A stretch of 64,000 bases of DNA from Anaerolineales bacterium (GTDB lineage: Bacteria > Chloroflexota > Anaerolineae > Anaerolineales > Villigracilaceae), in NCBI GenBank assembly GCA_030834895.1, contig JAUQXA010000064.1, positions 186,001 to 250,000 on the forward strand, written 5' to 3'. Both the position numbers and the translations under genes were made by a program. Each line of letters starts with the position of its first letter. Positions within the stretch are counted from its first letter, which is position 1. The notes below the pieces were generated by a model. It saw nothing but the letters and a program-made list of their open reading frames with translations. It made no database searches and was not told where the DNA came from. Shown here piece by piece: positions 9,467-18,425 of this stretch.

Positions 9467-10135
9467 ATGTATGTAATCGTTGTCGGCGGTGGTAATACGG
9501 GATCGCAGCTTGCGAAGTTTTTGCTCGATGCCAAACATAAGGTCTGTGTCATCGAGGAACGTCCTGCCGTGCTGGAAAAGTTGGCGGCGGAGCTTCCGCA
9601 GGAATGTATTCTCACAGGTGACGGCAGTTCCCCCGCCGTTTTGGAAAAAGCAAATATCAAAAGCGCCCAGGTTCTGGCGGCGGTGACAGGCTCGGACGAG
9701 AACAACCTGGTCATCACCACCCTCGGACGTTTCGAATTCGGCGTGCCGCGCATCATCGCCCGCGTCAACAATGCGAAGAATGCCTGGCTCTTCACCCCCG
9801 AAATGGGCGTGGACGTTTCGCTCAACCAGGCGGAAATCCTCTCGCGGCTGTGCGCCGAGGAAATGTCCCTGGGCGACATGATGACCATGCTCAAGATTCG
9901 GCGCGGAAAGTTCTCCCTCGTGGAGGAAAAGATTGCCCAGAACGCGCCCGCGATTGGCGTGGCGTTGAAGGATTTGTCCCTGCCAAATAACTGCGTCATC
10001 TCAGGCATCATCCGCCACGGAGAGATGATCCTGCCGCGTGGGACGACCACCCTCGAAGTGGGCGACGAAATCCTCGCGCTGGTGGATGATCCCGCCCGCG
10101 AGGTGCTGGCAAGGTTGCTGAGCCGACCAGGATAA
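9467..10135 (+). CDS. TrkA-type K+ transport regulator, single RCK unit (second)
   Basis: The 222-residue protein has the same layout as its neighbour: Rossmann domain with GGGNTGS, a strand ending in VCVIEE (an acidic pair that could bind NAD or ATP), then a TrkA_C domain with a final GDEILALVDD stretch. The start follows the first unit by nine bases with a GGAGG site. Two separate single units may assemble as a hetero-ring, like the two halves of E. coli TrkA, which are fused in one chain. It is the last gene of the + strand operon and is followed by a strong terminator. Confidence 0.88.
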   Translation: MYVIVVGGGNTGSQLAKFLLDAKHKVCVIEERPAVLEKLAAELPQECILTGDGSSPAVLEKANIKSAQVLAAVTGSDENNLVITTLGRFEFGVPRIIARVNNAKNAWLFTPEMGVDVSLNQAEILSRLCAEEMSLGDMMTMLKIRRGKFSLVEEKIAQNAPAIGVALKDLSLPNNCVISGIIRHGEMILPRGTTTLEVGDEILALVDDPAREVLARLLSRPG

Positions 10136-10141
10136 AATGTA

Positions 10142-10170
10142 AGCCGCGAGAAAATCCTCGCGGCTTTTTT
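10142..10170. terminator. Terminator shared by convergent genes
   Basis: A perfect 9-bp GC-rich stem (AGCCGCGAG with CTCGCGGCT) is followed by TTTTTT on the + strand. It closes the ATPase-TrkA operon and can also serve the lipoprotein gene on the opposite strand. Confidence 0.88.
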
Positions 10171-10178
10171 CACAAATA

Positions 10179-10907
10179 TTACGGCGTTGGTGTTGCACTG
10201 AGAACAACCAAAGGCGGTTCAGCGGGGTTTATTTGTCTGTAGTCTAGATGTGTACGCAACACATCAATCCTGCCCCCTGGATTCACACTGTTAATAAGAC
10301 ATGGAGGGCGATCGGGAGGGGAAAAGGGAAAATAGTAGCAGAACTTTTGCTGTATATCTGCAGGATATAACCCAAGATCGTAAAATGATCCTTTAAACTC
10401 AGCTACTTTCACGCTTCGAATTGACTCATCCGCTGCAAGATAAATTATGGCAAGTCTACCTGTGTTCCCGTTCTCCTCAGCAAGGGCACATATTGCAAAT
10501 ACATATACTTCTTGACCAGATTGCCCTAAGATATCCCATTCGCACAAAGCATTTTCATACGCCACAGGCTCGCTACCTCGTTCCGGATTAGAAGAAAGGA
10601 CAGCATTTGCCAATTCAGTTTGATATTCTTCCCATTTCTCCACTTGAGTTGTGTCAGGCGTGAGAACAGGGGCGGGCAACTGTGTTGGTATCAATGTGGG
10701 AGTGGTGGTCGCAGTTGGCAAAGCGGTTGGGGTGTTCGTTGGAGTAACAGTCGGCATGGCAGTTTGGGTGAGGGCGATGTCTGTCTGTGCAATGGCAAGG
10801 GCAGTGTTTACCGCCTTCGTCATTTCTGTTTCTTGTGGGATGACCCGTCCACAAGCGGCGAGAACAACAGCATGAACAATCAGGATGTAGCGAGGTTTTA
10901 TGGTCAT
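10179..10907 (-). CDS. Lipoprotein with Thr/Pro-rich spacer, function unknown
   Basis: The 242-residue protein starts with a short signal peptide ending in a lipobox (LAAC, Cys19), so it should be lipid-anchored outside the membrane. Residues of about 50-80 form a Thr/Pro-rich linker typical of exported Anaerolineae proteins. The C-terminal domain (about 85-235) contains five Cys and no motif that I recognise. An AGGAGA ribosome site precedes the start. It lies downstream of kdpE copy 2 but has a 75-bp gap, so co-transcription is uncertain. Confidence 0.75.
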   Translation of the reverse strand: MTIKPRYILIVHAVVLAACGRVIPQETEMTKAVNTALAIAQTDIALTQTAMPTVTPTNTPTALPTATTTPTLIPTQLPAPVLTPDTTQVEKWEEYQTELANAVLSSNPERGSEPVAYENALCEWDILGQSGQEVYVFAICALAEENGNTGRLAIIYLAADESIRSVKVAEFKGSFYDLGLYPADIQQKFCYYFPFSPPDRPPCLINSVNPGGRIDVLRTHLDYRQINPAEPPLVVLSATPTP

Positions 10908-10982
10908 TGAAAGTCTCCTGAGATAATTGAAAAGTACATTTGAGTTGGGAAACTTTTCCCCCGAAGTCCTGGCGCGGCGAAC

Positions 10983-11687
10983 TTATATTTCCTTGCCCTG
11001 ATCCGTTCGCAATCTGTATCCCACCCCAGGCTCGGTGTGGATGTAGGTCGGGCGCGCGGCGTCAGGCTCGATCTTGCGGCGCAGGTTGCTGATGTTGACC
11101 CGCAGGATGTGCATTTCGCTCTCGTATGCCGTCCCCCAAACCTGCCTGAGTAGGTGATGATGGGTGATGACCTTGCCCGCGTTTTGCATCAGCAGGCGCA
11201 GGATGTCGTATTCGGTGGGGGTGAGGGAAATTTCTTCGCCGTGCATCGTCACCACGCGGCGGGACAAGTCCATTTGCAACTCGTCCACTTGCAGGACAGG
11301 TTCATCGGGACTGCTCGCCAGCCTCCGCAATGCGACGCGCATCCGCGCCATGAGTTCGCCTGTGCCAAAGGGCTTGGTCAGGTAATCGTCCGCGCCTGCA
11401 TCGAGGGCGGCGATCTTGTCCTGCTCCGCTTCGCGCACCGAGAGGATGATGATTGGGATTTGAGTCCATTCGCGCAGTTGGCGGGTGACTTCGATACCAT
11501 CGATGTCGGGCAGACCGAGGTCGAGGATGATGATGTCGGGACGGTCCGCGATGACGGCGTTCAGAGCTTCCTGTCCGTTGGCGGCTTCGTAGATGGCGAA
11601 ACCGTGTCCGCTGAGCGCGGCGCGCAGGTATCGCCTGATGGGGGCTTCGTCGTCCACGACGAGGATGCGTTGGTTGAAATCGGTCAT
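10983..11687 (-). CDS. kdpE: Response regulator KdpE (copy 2)
   Basis: The 234-residue OmpR-type regulator has receiver motifs DDE, LDLGLPDIDG and LTKPFG, and a winged-helix domain ending GVGYRL. It lies downstream of the complete kdpD at 11785, separated by 97 bp that are nearly filled by a family A repeat. This pair should be the full two-component system of the island. A TAGAAT box five bases before the ATG could be a secondary, nearly leaderless promoter, but this is weak. Confidence 0.93.
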   Translation of the reverse strand: MTDFNQRILVVDDEAPIRRYLRAALSGHGFAIYEAANGQEALNAVIADRPDIIILDLGLPDIDGIEVTRQLREWTQIPIIILSVREAEQDKIAALDAGADDYLTKPFGTGELMARMRVALRRLASSPDEPVLQVDELQMDLSRRVVTMHGEEISLTPTEYDILRLLMQNAGKVITHHHLLRQVWGTAYESEMHILRVNISNLRRKIEPDAARPTYIHTEPGVGYRLRTDQGKEI

Positions 11688-11698
11688 AGTTGATTCTA

Positions 11699-11784
11699 CG
11701 TCATTGCGAGGAGCGGTAGCGACGAAGCAATCTCCTTATTCCTAGGGGATTGCTTCGGGCGAAGAACACGCCCTCGCAATGACA
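11699..11784. repeat. Palindromic dispersed element, family A copy 2
   Basis: The element has outer arms CGTCATTGCGAGG and CCTCGCAATGACA and inner arms GAAGCAATCTCC and GGGGATTGCTTCG. It fills the space between kdpD and kdpE, where genes usually overlap, and thus appears to have been inserted into the operon. Confidence 0.85.
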
Positions 11785-14427
11785 TCACTTCAAAGGTAAT
11801 TCAATCGTGATAATCGTCCCGCCGCCTTCGCGGGCGCTGGCGTAAATGTTACCATGATGCGCTTCGACAATTCCCTTGCTGATGGAAAGTCCCAACCCCG
11901 TGCCGCTGACCTTTTCTGCGCGTTGGACTCGGTAGAACTTGTCGAAGATGCGCATCAAGTCTTCGCTGGGGATGCCCACCCCACAGTCTGCGATTTGGAT
12001 GCGGGCTTTTTGATTCATCACGCTGGCGGAGACTTCCACCAGCGAACAGTCGGGTGAATACTTGACCGCGTTATCCAGCACATTGACGACCACCTGAACC
12101 ATCAGCGTGAAATCCATCGGCACGAGCGGAAAGTCTGAGGGAATGGTCACTTTGACATCATGCACTCCGAGGCGCCTGCCAAGTTGTTCGAGGGCGGTGC
12201 CGATCAAATCCTCGATGTCGCCAGGCTCACTGTGCAGTCGGATGGCTCCGCTCTCGATGCGGGTCATCGAAAGCAGGTTGCCGACAAGTCGGTTCAATCG
12301 GTCGGCTTCCTCGCGAGCCGTCACCACCAGGCTGCGGCGGTTTTCCTCGTCGAGCATATCAGACTGGTCGTCGAGACTGGTCAACGCTCCCGTGATCGAA
12401 ACCAGCGGCGTCCGCAAATCGTGCGAGATCGAATTCAGCAGGGCAGATTGCAACTTCTCGGTCGCCTTCAACAGTTCCGCCTGACGCGCCTGCTCCGCGA
12501 GGCTGGCGCGCTCAATGGCAAGCGCCGCCTGATTGGTAAATGCAGAGAGAGTTTGCCTTTGCTCTGGAGTGAGAAAACTTCCCGCCTCCTTTGGATGGAT
12601 GCCCAACACGCCGACCAGTCCATTCGACGTTTTCAGCGGCAGGCAGCGGATGCTGGCGGCTGGAAGCGTATCCGTCCCCCGACCCGCGGGCTGGTCATGG
12701 ACGAATGCCCACGCCGCCACTGCCAGTTCGTTCTCGTCTGGCTGGTAGTTGGGCGAACTGGCAAAGGGATGCAACCTGCCCCTGTCCGAAAGGAAGATCG
12801 CCACCTCGCGCCCGAAGGCTTTGCCGATATTCGCGATGATGACCTCCGCCACTTTTTTGAGGTCGGTTGCCGAGGTCAGGTCTTTGCTGAGGTTGTAGAG
12901 CGCCGAGGTTTGCGACTCGCGCCTAACGGCGGCTTCGGCTTGTTCGCGTTCCTTTGCGGTGAGCGAGCTGATTATAAGGCTGACGGTGAAAAGCATTCCG
13001 AAGGTGATAAGGTATTGCGTATCACTGACGGCAAAGGTGTGGTACGGCGGGACGAGGAAAAAGTCGAAAGCCAGCACGCCCGCAATCGAAGCGAACAGGG
13101 AAGGTCCGCGACCGAGGAAAATTGCCGAGATGACCACCGACGCCAGATAAAGCATCACCAGGTTGGCGGGTTCCAGGTTCCCGCGCACGGTCAGACCCAG
13201 TAAAGTGGAAATGGCGATCAAACCGAGGGACAACAGGTAACGTCCCAGCGGACGGTGAGGCTGCCAGTCCGTCGGGATGATCGGCAGGTTTGGCTCCATC
13301 CGCGAACTGATGACGTACACGTCGACATTGCCGCTGGCATAGATCAACTGGTCGACGACAGAGCCTGTGAGCATCTCCCGCCAGCGCGGCTTGATCGGTT
13401 TGCCGATGACGATTTTTGTGATGTTGTTTTTATGGGCGTAATCCAGCACCGCTTCGTGGATGGAACGTCCCGCCAGGGTGATGGACTTCGCGCCCAACTC
13501 TTCCGCCAGTTGCAGAATCTTTCCAATCCGCTCCCGATTGACGGGGTTGTTTTCGGGCTTGGACGCGATCTCCACATAGACGGCGACCCACTCGGCGTTG
13601 ATCTCGTCCGCGAGCCTGCGCGTGGTGCGGACCAGTTTTTCGGCGAGCGGGCTGGGGCTGATGCAGACTAGCAGGCGTTCCCCCGCCGCCCAGGGACCAG
13701 AGATGGCGCGGGTTTTCATGTACGAGCGCATCTGGTCGTCCACGCGTTCGGCGGCGCGGCGGAAAGCCATTTCACGCAGGGCGGTGAGATTTCCCTTGCG
13801 GAAGAATTTTTGCAGGGCGCGCGAAGCCTGCTCGGGGATGTAGACTTTTCCCTCCTCCAGGCGGACAAGTAACTCGTCGGGCGGCAGGTCAACGATTTCG
13901 ATCTCGGATGCTTCGTCGATGACTCGGTCGGGAATGGTCTCGCGCACGACGATGCCCGTCACCTGCGCCACGATGTCATTCAAGCTTTCGAGGTGCTGGA
14001 TATTGAGCGTGGTGTACACGTCGATGCCCGCGTCGAGAATGTCGGTCACATCCTGAAAGCGCTTGGGGTGACGCGAGCCAGACGCGTTGGTGTGGGCAAA
14101 CTCGTCCACCAGAACCAGTTGCGGGCGGCGGCTGATGACCGCGTCCACGTCCAGTTCGGTCAGCGCAATGCCGCGATAGTCCACCTGCTTGCGCGGCAGG
14201 ACTTCCAACTCTTCGACCAGTTCCTCTGTCTCGGTGCGTTTGTGGGTTTCGATGTAGCCAATCACCACGTCCACGCCCTGTGACTTGCGCTGGTGCGCGG
14301 CTTCGAGCATGGCGTAGGTCTTTCCCACGCCAGCCACGTAGCCGAGGAAGATTTTCAGCTTGCCGCGCTTTTTCTCTTCGGCTTCGAGGTTTTTGAGCAG
14401 TTCGTCAGGATTGGGTCTGGTTTCCAT
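11785..14427 (-). CDS. kdpD: Sensor histidine kinase KdpD, complete
   Basis: The 880-residue protein contains all KdpD parts: N-terminal KdpD domain with Walker A (GYVAGVGKT) and Walker B-like LVLVDEFAHTN, a Usp domain (about 240-370), four DUF4118 membrane helices (about 390-490), a GAF domain, HisKA with SHDLRTP and HATPase with GTGLGLS. I chose ATG 14427, matching the usual KdpD start METRPNPDEL. An upstream in-frame TTG at 14451 is less likely. A TACAAT box lies seven bases before this ATG, so the transcript may be leaderless. It probably also serves the orphan regulators at 17443 and 20274. Confidence 0.95.
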   Translation of the reverse strand: METRPNPDELLKNLEAEEKKRGKLKIFLGYVAGVGKTYAMLEAAHQRKSQGVDVVIGYIETHKRTETEELVEELEVLPRKQVDYRGIALTELDVDAVISRRPQLVLVDEFAHTNASGSRHPKRFQDVTDILDAGIDVYTTLNIQHLESLNDIVAQVTGIVVRETIPDRVIDEASEIEIVDLPPDELLVRLEEGKVYIPEQASRALQKFFRKGNLTALREMAFRRAAERVDDQMRSYMKTRAISGPWAAGERLLVCISPSPLAEKLVRTTRRLADEINAEWVAVYVEIASKPENNPVNRERIGKILQLAEELGAKSITLAGRSIHEAVLDYAHKNNITKIVIGKPIKPRWREMLTGSVVDQLIYASGNVDVYVISSRMEPNLPIIPTDWQPHRPLGRYLLSLGLIAISTLLGLTVRGNLEPANLVMLYLASVVISAIFLGRGPSLFASIAGVLAFDFFLVPPYHTFAVSDTQYLITFGMLFTVSLIISSLTAKEREQAEAAVRRESQTSALYNLSKDLTSATDLKKVAEVIIANIGKAFGREVAIFLSDRGRLHPFASSPNYQPDENELAVAAWAFVHDQPAGRGTDTLPAASIRCLPLKTSNGLVGVLGIHPKEAGSFLTPEQRQTLSAFTNQAALAIERASLAEQARQAELLKATEKLQSALLNSISHDLRTPLVSITGALTSLDDQSDMLDEENRRSLVVTAREEADRLNRLVGNLLSMTRIESGAIRLHSEPGDIEDLIGTALEQLGRRLGVHDVKVTIPSDFPLVPMDFTLMVQVVVNVLDNAVKYSPDCSLVEVSASVMNQKARIQIADCGVGIPSEDLMRIFDKFYRVQRAEKVSGTGLGLSISKGIVEAHHGNIYASAREGGGTIITIELPLK

Positions 14428-14434
14428 TTTCTTT

Positions 14435-14440
14435 ATTGTA
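14435..14440 (-). promoter_or_regulatory. -10 box of kdpD, possible leaderless start
   Basis: TACAAT on the - strand is followed by seven bases and the ATG. A transcript starting about seven bases after the box would begin at or next to the start codon. No good ribosome site is present. The -35 region is weak (TTGAGC with a 19-base spacer). Confidence 0.45.
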
Positions 14441-14459
14441 TTCCAATTCAATCGACTTT

Positions 14460-14490
14460 GCTCAATCGGGGGCTAAGCCCCTGATTGAGC
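14460..14490. repeat. Inverted repeat upstream of kdpD
   Basis: Arms GCTCAATC and GATTGAGC surround a GGGGCT/AGCCCC core. It lies between the APC copy 2 terminator and the kdpD promoter and may add to termination or be a small mobile palindrome. Confidence 0.6.
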
Positions 14491-14500
14491 ACATAGACAA

Positions 14501-14534
14501 TAAAAAAGGCTGTGCGAATTTTTCACACAGCCTT
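14501..14534 (-). terminator. Terminator of the RR-unknown-APC operon
   Basis: Stem AAGGCTGTG/CACAGCCTT is followed on the - strand by TTTTTT. It begins eight bases after the stop of the transporter. The stem sequence is nearly the same as that of the terminator at 18379, which supports duplication of the whole operon. Confidence 0.88.
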
Positions 14535-14541
14535 CTGCTGA

Positions 14542-16362
14542 CTACATTGCATCATGTGGGACAGGTTCCGTTTGTTTGGGACTGCCTCCCACTCTTGGCT
14601 GTGGTTTTTCGAGATATTGCTCCAGCAGCGACGGCGCTTCGGGATGGTCCACATGCAGGGCGTGATCGTAGTCCCCTGCCTCCACTGGCGGATCAAAGCG
14701 GACTGGGCGTCGGACGCCGAAGAGTTCGAAGAATTTTGTGACTCCCATCAACACGGTATAACGATATTCCTGCATTCGGAGCGACTGCCACTCGACGATG
14801 GACGCCATCGCGCCCTGCACCCGCGCCTTGTCACGCACGATGCGGTGGATTTGTTTGGGATCGCGGAATCCAATTGGCGAGATGAGCATGGCATTGGCGG
14901 CAAGTACCAACACAGCAAAGGAAATCAGCACCATCCAGCCGCCTTCCTGCCATTTGCCAGCGATCTGCCCAACGAAGACAATTGCAGCTAGTGCCGCCGC
15001 AACGGATGCGGCAAACGCTCCCCAGGCTCGTTTCTTTCCTGTGTAATGTTCAAGGACGTGCCTGCGGATGGCAAGTCCCATGACCATGATGGGCATGAAC
15101 ACACCCACGCCGTAGAATGGCACAGCCACCGAGGTTTGTCCGCGCACCAAAAGCATGATGATGATCGTAGCCGCAAAGCCAATCGTCACGGAGCGGGTGA
15201 ATGTTCCTTGCTCGTTGCGATAGACGATGAATTCAGGAAGTTCGCCGATTGCCACGTCACGCCATTCGGTGGCTTGCAAATCCTGAAACGCCGTCATGGA
15301 AGCGGCGGACAGCAATGCCACCGCCAGGATTTGATAGACCCAGAACATGATCTCACCGCCTGGGAATTGGGTAAAACCAATGTAAGCCAGATTGCCGACG
15401 AGGGTACGCCCCAGCGTGCCGTCGAAGACGTTGAAACGGATGGCGAAGAAGGTCAACATGAAGGTGGTCAACCCGCCGTAGAATAGGAACGAGGTCTGGA
15501 CGAAACGCCCAATGCCCGCCTTGCCACTGTAGAAATCCCAAAGTCCCTTTAATTTCGGCATGTGCTTCCTACCCCATTTGACGATATTGGCATCTTCGTT
15601 GATGACGAACTGAATGCCGTTGGACATTGCCTCCAAACCCGTCAACGCCACCAAGCCTTTCATGGAAGCTGTCAACAGGTGGAAGAGCGCCTGACCGAAG
15701 GAAACCTGTTTAATGGTCTCTTCCACTTCCACCGCCGCAACACCGCGCACATTGGCATAAATCAACCCGCCGACCATGAGCAGGGTCATCAGCACGAAAA
15801 TGCCGAGCAGAGTGAAGACGATCTGCGCCGACTCTCCTCGTCCGCGAATGGTGAGGTACCAAGTGATTGCCGCCAGCGCCCCGCCGATGAGGAAGTGCCA
15901 GAACCAGTTCGTGCCGTAGAGTCCAAGCACCGAGAGCAACTGGTCGCCGCCTGAGAGTGAGGAGACAACGATGGTGAAAATGTAGTCCTGAATCAAGACC
16001 ACTGCCACGACCAGACTCAATCCTGGCGTAATATAACGCATCGAGGCAGTATATGATCCGCCGCCTTCGTTGAAAATTCCCAGCGAGTACATGTATAAAA
16101 AGCCAAATACGATGTTGGCAACACTGATGATCGCCGCCGCAACGTAACCCCATTCCTGAATGCCGTAGGGGTGGAGGGCGTGCATCATTTCACCAGTAGC
16201 GTAGAAATAGGACGTGAAGTAATCCACGCCGAACAATGCGATGGCTGCAAGCAAGCCGATTTGTCCCGCGCCGTGGATGTGGGCGCTTTCCTCCTTTTCA
16301 ACGGGTGAGGCTTTGTATGCCAGAAAGGCGATTACGATAAGAAGTCCGATGGAGAATAGCAT
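14542..16362 (-). CDS. APC-superfamily cation transporter, probable K+ carrier (copy 2)
   Basis: A 606-residue membrane protein closely related to copies at 3998 and 18424. It keeps Asp47 and Tyr54 in FGVDYFTSYFYATGEM and the QDYIFT block. The N-terminal helix before the core and the cytoplasmic tail (about 515-606, ending near a conserved PRVGG) are also kept. It is the third gene of an operon with a response regulator (17443) and the unknown soluble protein (16385). The gene has a 22-base gap after the unknown protein. K+ uptake under the control of the KdpE-type regulator is the favoured role; substrate is inferred. Confidence 0.8.
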   Translation of the reverse strand: MLFSIGLLIVIAFLAYKASPVEKEESAHIHGAGQIGLLAAIALFGVDYFTSYFYATGEMMHALHPYGIQEWGYVAAAIISVANIVFGFLYMYSLGIFNEGGGSYTASMRYITPGLSLVVAVVLIQDYIFTIVVSSLSGGDQLLSVLGLYGTNWFWHFLIGGALAAITWYLTIRGRGESAQIVFTLLGIFVLMTLLMVGGLIYANVRGVAAVEVEETIKQVSFGQALFHLLTASMKGLVALTGLEAMSNGIQFVINEDANIVKWGRKHMPKLKGLWDFYSGKAGIGRFVQTSFLFYGGLTTFMLTFFAIRFNVFDGTLGRTLVGNLAYIGFTQFPGGEIMFWVYQILAVALLSAASMTAFQDLQATEWRDVAIGELPEFIVYRNEQGTFTRSVTIGFAATIIIMLLVRGQTSVAVPFYGVGVFMPIMVMGLAIRRHVLEHYTGKKRAWGAFAASVAAALAAIVFVGQIAGKWQEGGWMVLISFAVLVLAANAMLISPIGFRDPKQIHRIVRDKARVQGAMASIVEWQSLRMQEYRYTVLMGVTKFFELFGVRRPVRFDPPVEAGDYDHALHVDHPEAPSLLEQYLEKPQPRVGGSPKQTEPVPHDAM

Positions 16363-16384
16363 GTTATTTACCTTCTAAAAATAT

Positions 16385-17437
16385 TTATGATTGAAAAGCC
16401 GTTTCGAGCGTTTTCAGTTGGGCAAGCAAATGCCTGCGGGTGGACGAGTTCAACCGCGTATCCTGCGCCGCCTTGGCTTGCTCACTGCGCGTGGCGCGGA
16501 CGACGAAGGCTGGGATGAACATGATTCGCCCCGCGGGAATGATCTCCAGTTCGGAGGTTTTCATTTCGAGGGACTGGTCGTCGAAGTAGGAGAGGGTGAT
16601 GCTCAATCCGCGATTCAGGGTTTGATTTTCCACACGAGATTTGATTTTGCGGATGATTTCCTGCGTCTTGAAATTCGCCAGTGCCCGCCCCTGATTCACC
16701 AGTTGACCGAGAATCCCGTAGCGCTTTTGCTGATATTCCTCGCATGCCATGACGTAGGGAGCAAACGATAGGGCGCGGTGCAGGATCGTCACATACTGCT
16801 GCATGGATTTGACATGCGCTTCGGCTTCGTTCACGGAACCGACCATTAACTTCCCTTTGTCGTCGAAGGCGACCCACTGCGGCAGGAAGAACTTCCGCGC
16901 GGCTGGCACAAAGGGAGTCTGCACCTCGCCCCGTCCTCCTTCGTGTCCATCTTCGACAATGGCGTCGCTGGCTTGGGTGATGGCGGATTCGGGTGCGCTG
17001 TCGCCCGTCGGAATGCTTGGGATTTGCTCGTCGCCGTCGGCGCGATAGGTCACCGTGCGACCCGCTGGCAGGAGGTTATGAACCATGTGGGTGACCGTCG
17101 CATAGCGCAGCAATCCCGCGCCCGTGGCAATCGCCTGGTCGGTGGAGCCTTCCAACTCATTCAAGCGTTGGGTCAATGGTTCGCGCACGTCACGCTGGAG
17201 AAAACCGCCGGCGCTGATTTTTCTCTGCGCTTCGGGGATGGGACTTGTCCCGTTCTGCCCGACCTGAATGCGGTCTGGGAGTGTGAACTGGACTTGCGAA
17301 ACCTTGTTGATCAGCGCATCCGAGATGGACTGCGCCTGACCTTCGAGAAAGCGCTGGACAATGGCTGGCTGGTTCTCGAACAACTTTTTCTGCTGTTCAT
17401 GTTCCTGAGCCAGATGTGGAACTGCTGTGTTTATCAT
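16385..17437 (-). CDS. Conserved soluble protein of unknown function paired with an APC transporter (copy 2)
   Basis: The 350-residue protein is the paralogue of the one at 2883. I chose ATG 17437 because it aligns with the start of copy 1, lies five bases after the regulator stop and has a purine-rich AAAG before it; the open frame runs further upstream but into the regulator gene. Shared blocks include QPAIVQRFLEG, LPAGR, ARKFFLPQWVAF and VPAFVVRA-like IPAFVVRA. The acidic central part (about 145-175) differs most. It has no membrane segment. The family is unknown; constant position before the transporter suggests a dedicated partner. Confidence 0.8.
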   Translation of the reverse strand: MINTAVPHLAQEHEQQKKLFENQPAIVQRFLEGQAQSISDALINKVSQVQFTLPDRIQVGQNGTSPIPEAQRKISAGGFLQRDVREPLTQRLNELEGSTDQAIATGAGLLRYATVTHMVHNLLPAGRTVTYRADGDEQIPSIPTGDSAPESAITQASDAIVEDGHEGGRGEVQTPFVPAARKFFLPQWVAFDDKGKLMVGSVNEAEAHVKSMQQYVTILHRALSFAPYVMACEEYQQKRYGILGQLVNQGRALANFKTQEIIRKIKSRVENQTLNRGLSITLSYFDDQSLEMKTSELEIIPAGRIMFIPAFVVRATRSEQAKAAQDTRLNSSTRRHLLAQLKTLETAFQS

Positions 17438-17442
17438 TTTCT

Positions 17443-18141
17443 TTAGATTTCCTTGAGCCGATACCCAACCCCTGGCTCGGTGATGATGTACTGCGGTTTC
17501 AAGGTGTCGTTCTCGACCTTTCGCCGCAGGTTGCTGACGTTGACACGCAGGAGGTGGGAATCCGCCTCGTAGTTGCTTCCCCAAACTTCCTTGATCAATT
17601 GGTGATGGGTGAGCACTTTCCCCGCGTGGGTTACAAGTATCTTCAGGATGTTGTATTCGGTCGGGGTGAGGGTGATGAGGCGGTCGTCAACCTTCACCTC
17701 GCGCTTGATGAAATCAACCGTCAAGCCGTTGTTCTGGTAGATTGCCGATTCGCTTTCCGTTTTGTTGGAATGGCGCAAGGCGACTCGAATCCGCGCCAGT
17801 AGTTCGCTTGTGCCGAACGGCTTGGTGAGGTAATCGTCCGCGCCCGCATCGAGCGCCGCGACCTTGTCCTCTTCGCTGTCCCGAACCGAAATGACGATGA
17901 CGGGCACATCCGTCCACTCGCGCAGACGCTGGGTCACTTCCGTGCCGTCCATGTCGGGCAGACCCAAATCCAGGATGACCAAATCGGGGTGGTTGACCGC
18001 CGTCGACTGGATCGCGTCGCCGCCGTTTTCCGCTTCCAAAATGGTGTAGCGGTTCCCCAGTGAGGCGTTCAGAAAACGCCGTATGGGACGTTCATCGTCC
18101 ACGACAAGGATTTTTAGGGAGGAATCTGGAAAAGTTGACAT
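17443..18141 (-). CDS. KdpE-type response regulator heading an APC operon (RR1)
   Basis: A 232-residue OmpR-type regulator with DDE, LDLGLPDMDG, VISVRD and LTKPFG in the receiver, and a winged helix ending GVGYRL. ATG 18141 is preferred to the TTG three bases upstream. It has no kinase gene next to it; kdpD at 11785 is the nearest candidate. Its promoter (18178-18235) carries the same repeats as the kdp operon promoter, so feedback or KdpE control is likely. It is very similar to the regulator at 20274, including the promoter, and both come from one duplication. Confidence 0.92.
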   Translation of the reverse strand: MSTFPDSSLKILVVDDERPIRRFLNASLGNRYTILEAENGGDAIQSTAVNHPDLVILDLGLPDMDGTEVTQRLREWTDVPVIVISVRDSEEDKVAALDAGADDYLTKPFGTSELLARIRVALRHSNKTESESAIYQNNGLTVDFIKREVKVDDRLITLTPTEYNILKILVTHAGKVLTHHQLIKEVWGSNYEADSHLLRVNVSNLRRKVENDTLKPQYIITEPGVGYRLKEI

Positions 18142-18177
18142 CAATTCACCATAAAGAAAATACCAAGAACACCCAAC

Positions 18178-18235
18178 ATTCTATTGTTGGGTGTGTCAAT
18201 TTAGGCGCAAGAAATACCCCCCGCGCGCCAAGAAA
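18178..18235 (-). promoter_or_regulatory. KdpE-type promoter of the RR1 operon
   Basis: Read on the - strand: TTTCTTG (18235-18229), TTTCTTG 21 bp further on (18214-18208), TTGACA (18199-18194) and a -10 box TAGAAT (18183-18178). The start codon follows about 37 bases later. The order and every spacing are the same as at 21008, 21501 and 29538. Direct repeats two helical turns apart are typical sites of OmpR-family regulators; assignment to KdpE is inferred. Confidence 0.75.
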
Positions 18236-18267
18236 GTGTCAATAAATGGGGACGTGTTCCTGTTGTT

Positions 18268-18375
18268 AACTGATGTTGCGCGCGTAGGCGTGATTCCCTG
18301 AGCGGAGCGAAGGGTCTCTACCCCAAAACCAGAGGTTCTTCGCTGCGCTCAGAACGACACTGCGTAACATCAGTT
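18268..18375. repeat. Nested inverted repeat upstream of the RR1 promoter
   Basis: Outer arms AACTGATGTT (18268-18277) and AACATCAGTT (18366-18375) enclose a second imperfect palindrome (CTGAGCGGAGCGAAG with CTTCGCTGCGCTCAG). It sits between the terminator at 18379 and the promoter at 18178 and has no gene. Confidence 0.7.
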
Positions 18376-18378
18376 GTT

Positions 18379-18425
18379 AAATCAAAAAGGCTGTGTGAAG
18401 TCAAATCACACAGCCTTTTTGATTT
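18379..18425. terminator. Long perfect hairpin terminator of the RR2-APC operon
   Basis: A perfect 20-bp stem (18379-18398 with 18406-18425) and 7-base loop, with AAAAAGG/CCTTTTT flanks, works in either direction. It overlaps the stop codon of the transporter at 18424. Confidence 0.9.

Noticed and set aside
10670..10760. Short repeats in the lipoprotein gene as a possible CRISPR or tandem repeat
   Set aside because: They encode a Thr/Pro-rich spacer with variable codons; there is no regular repeat-spacer pattern.
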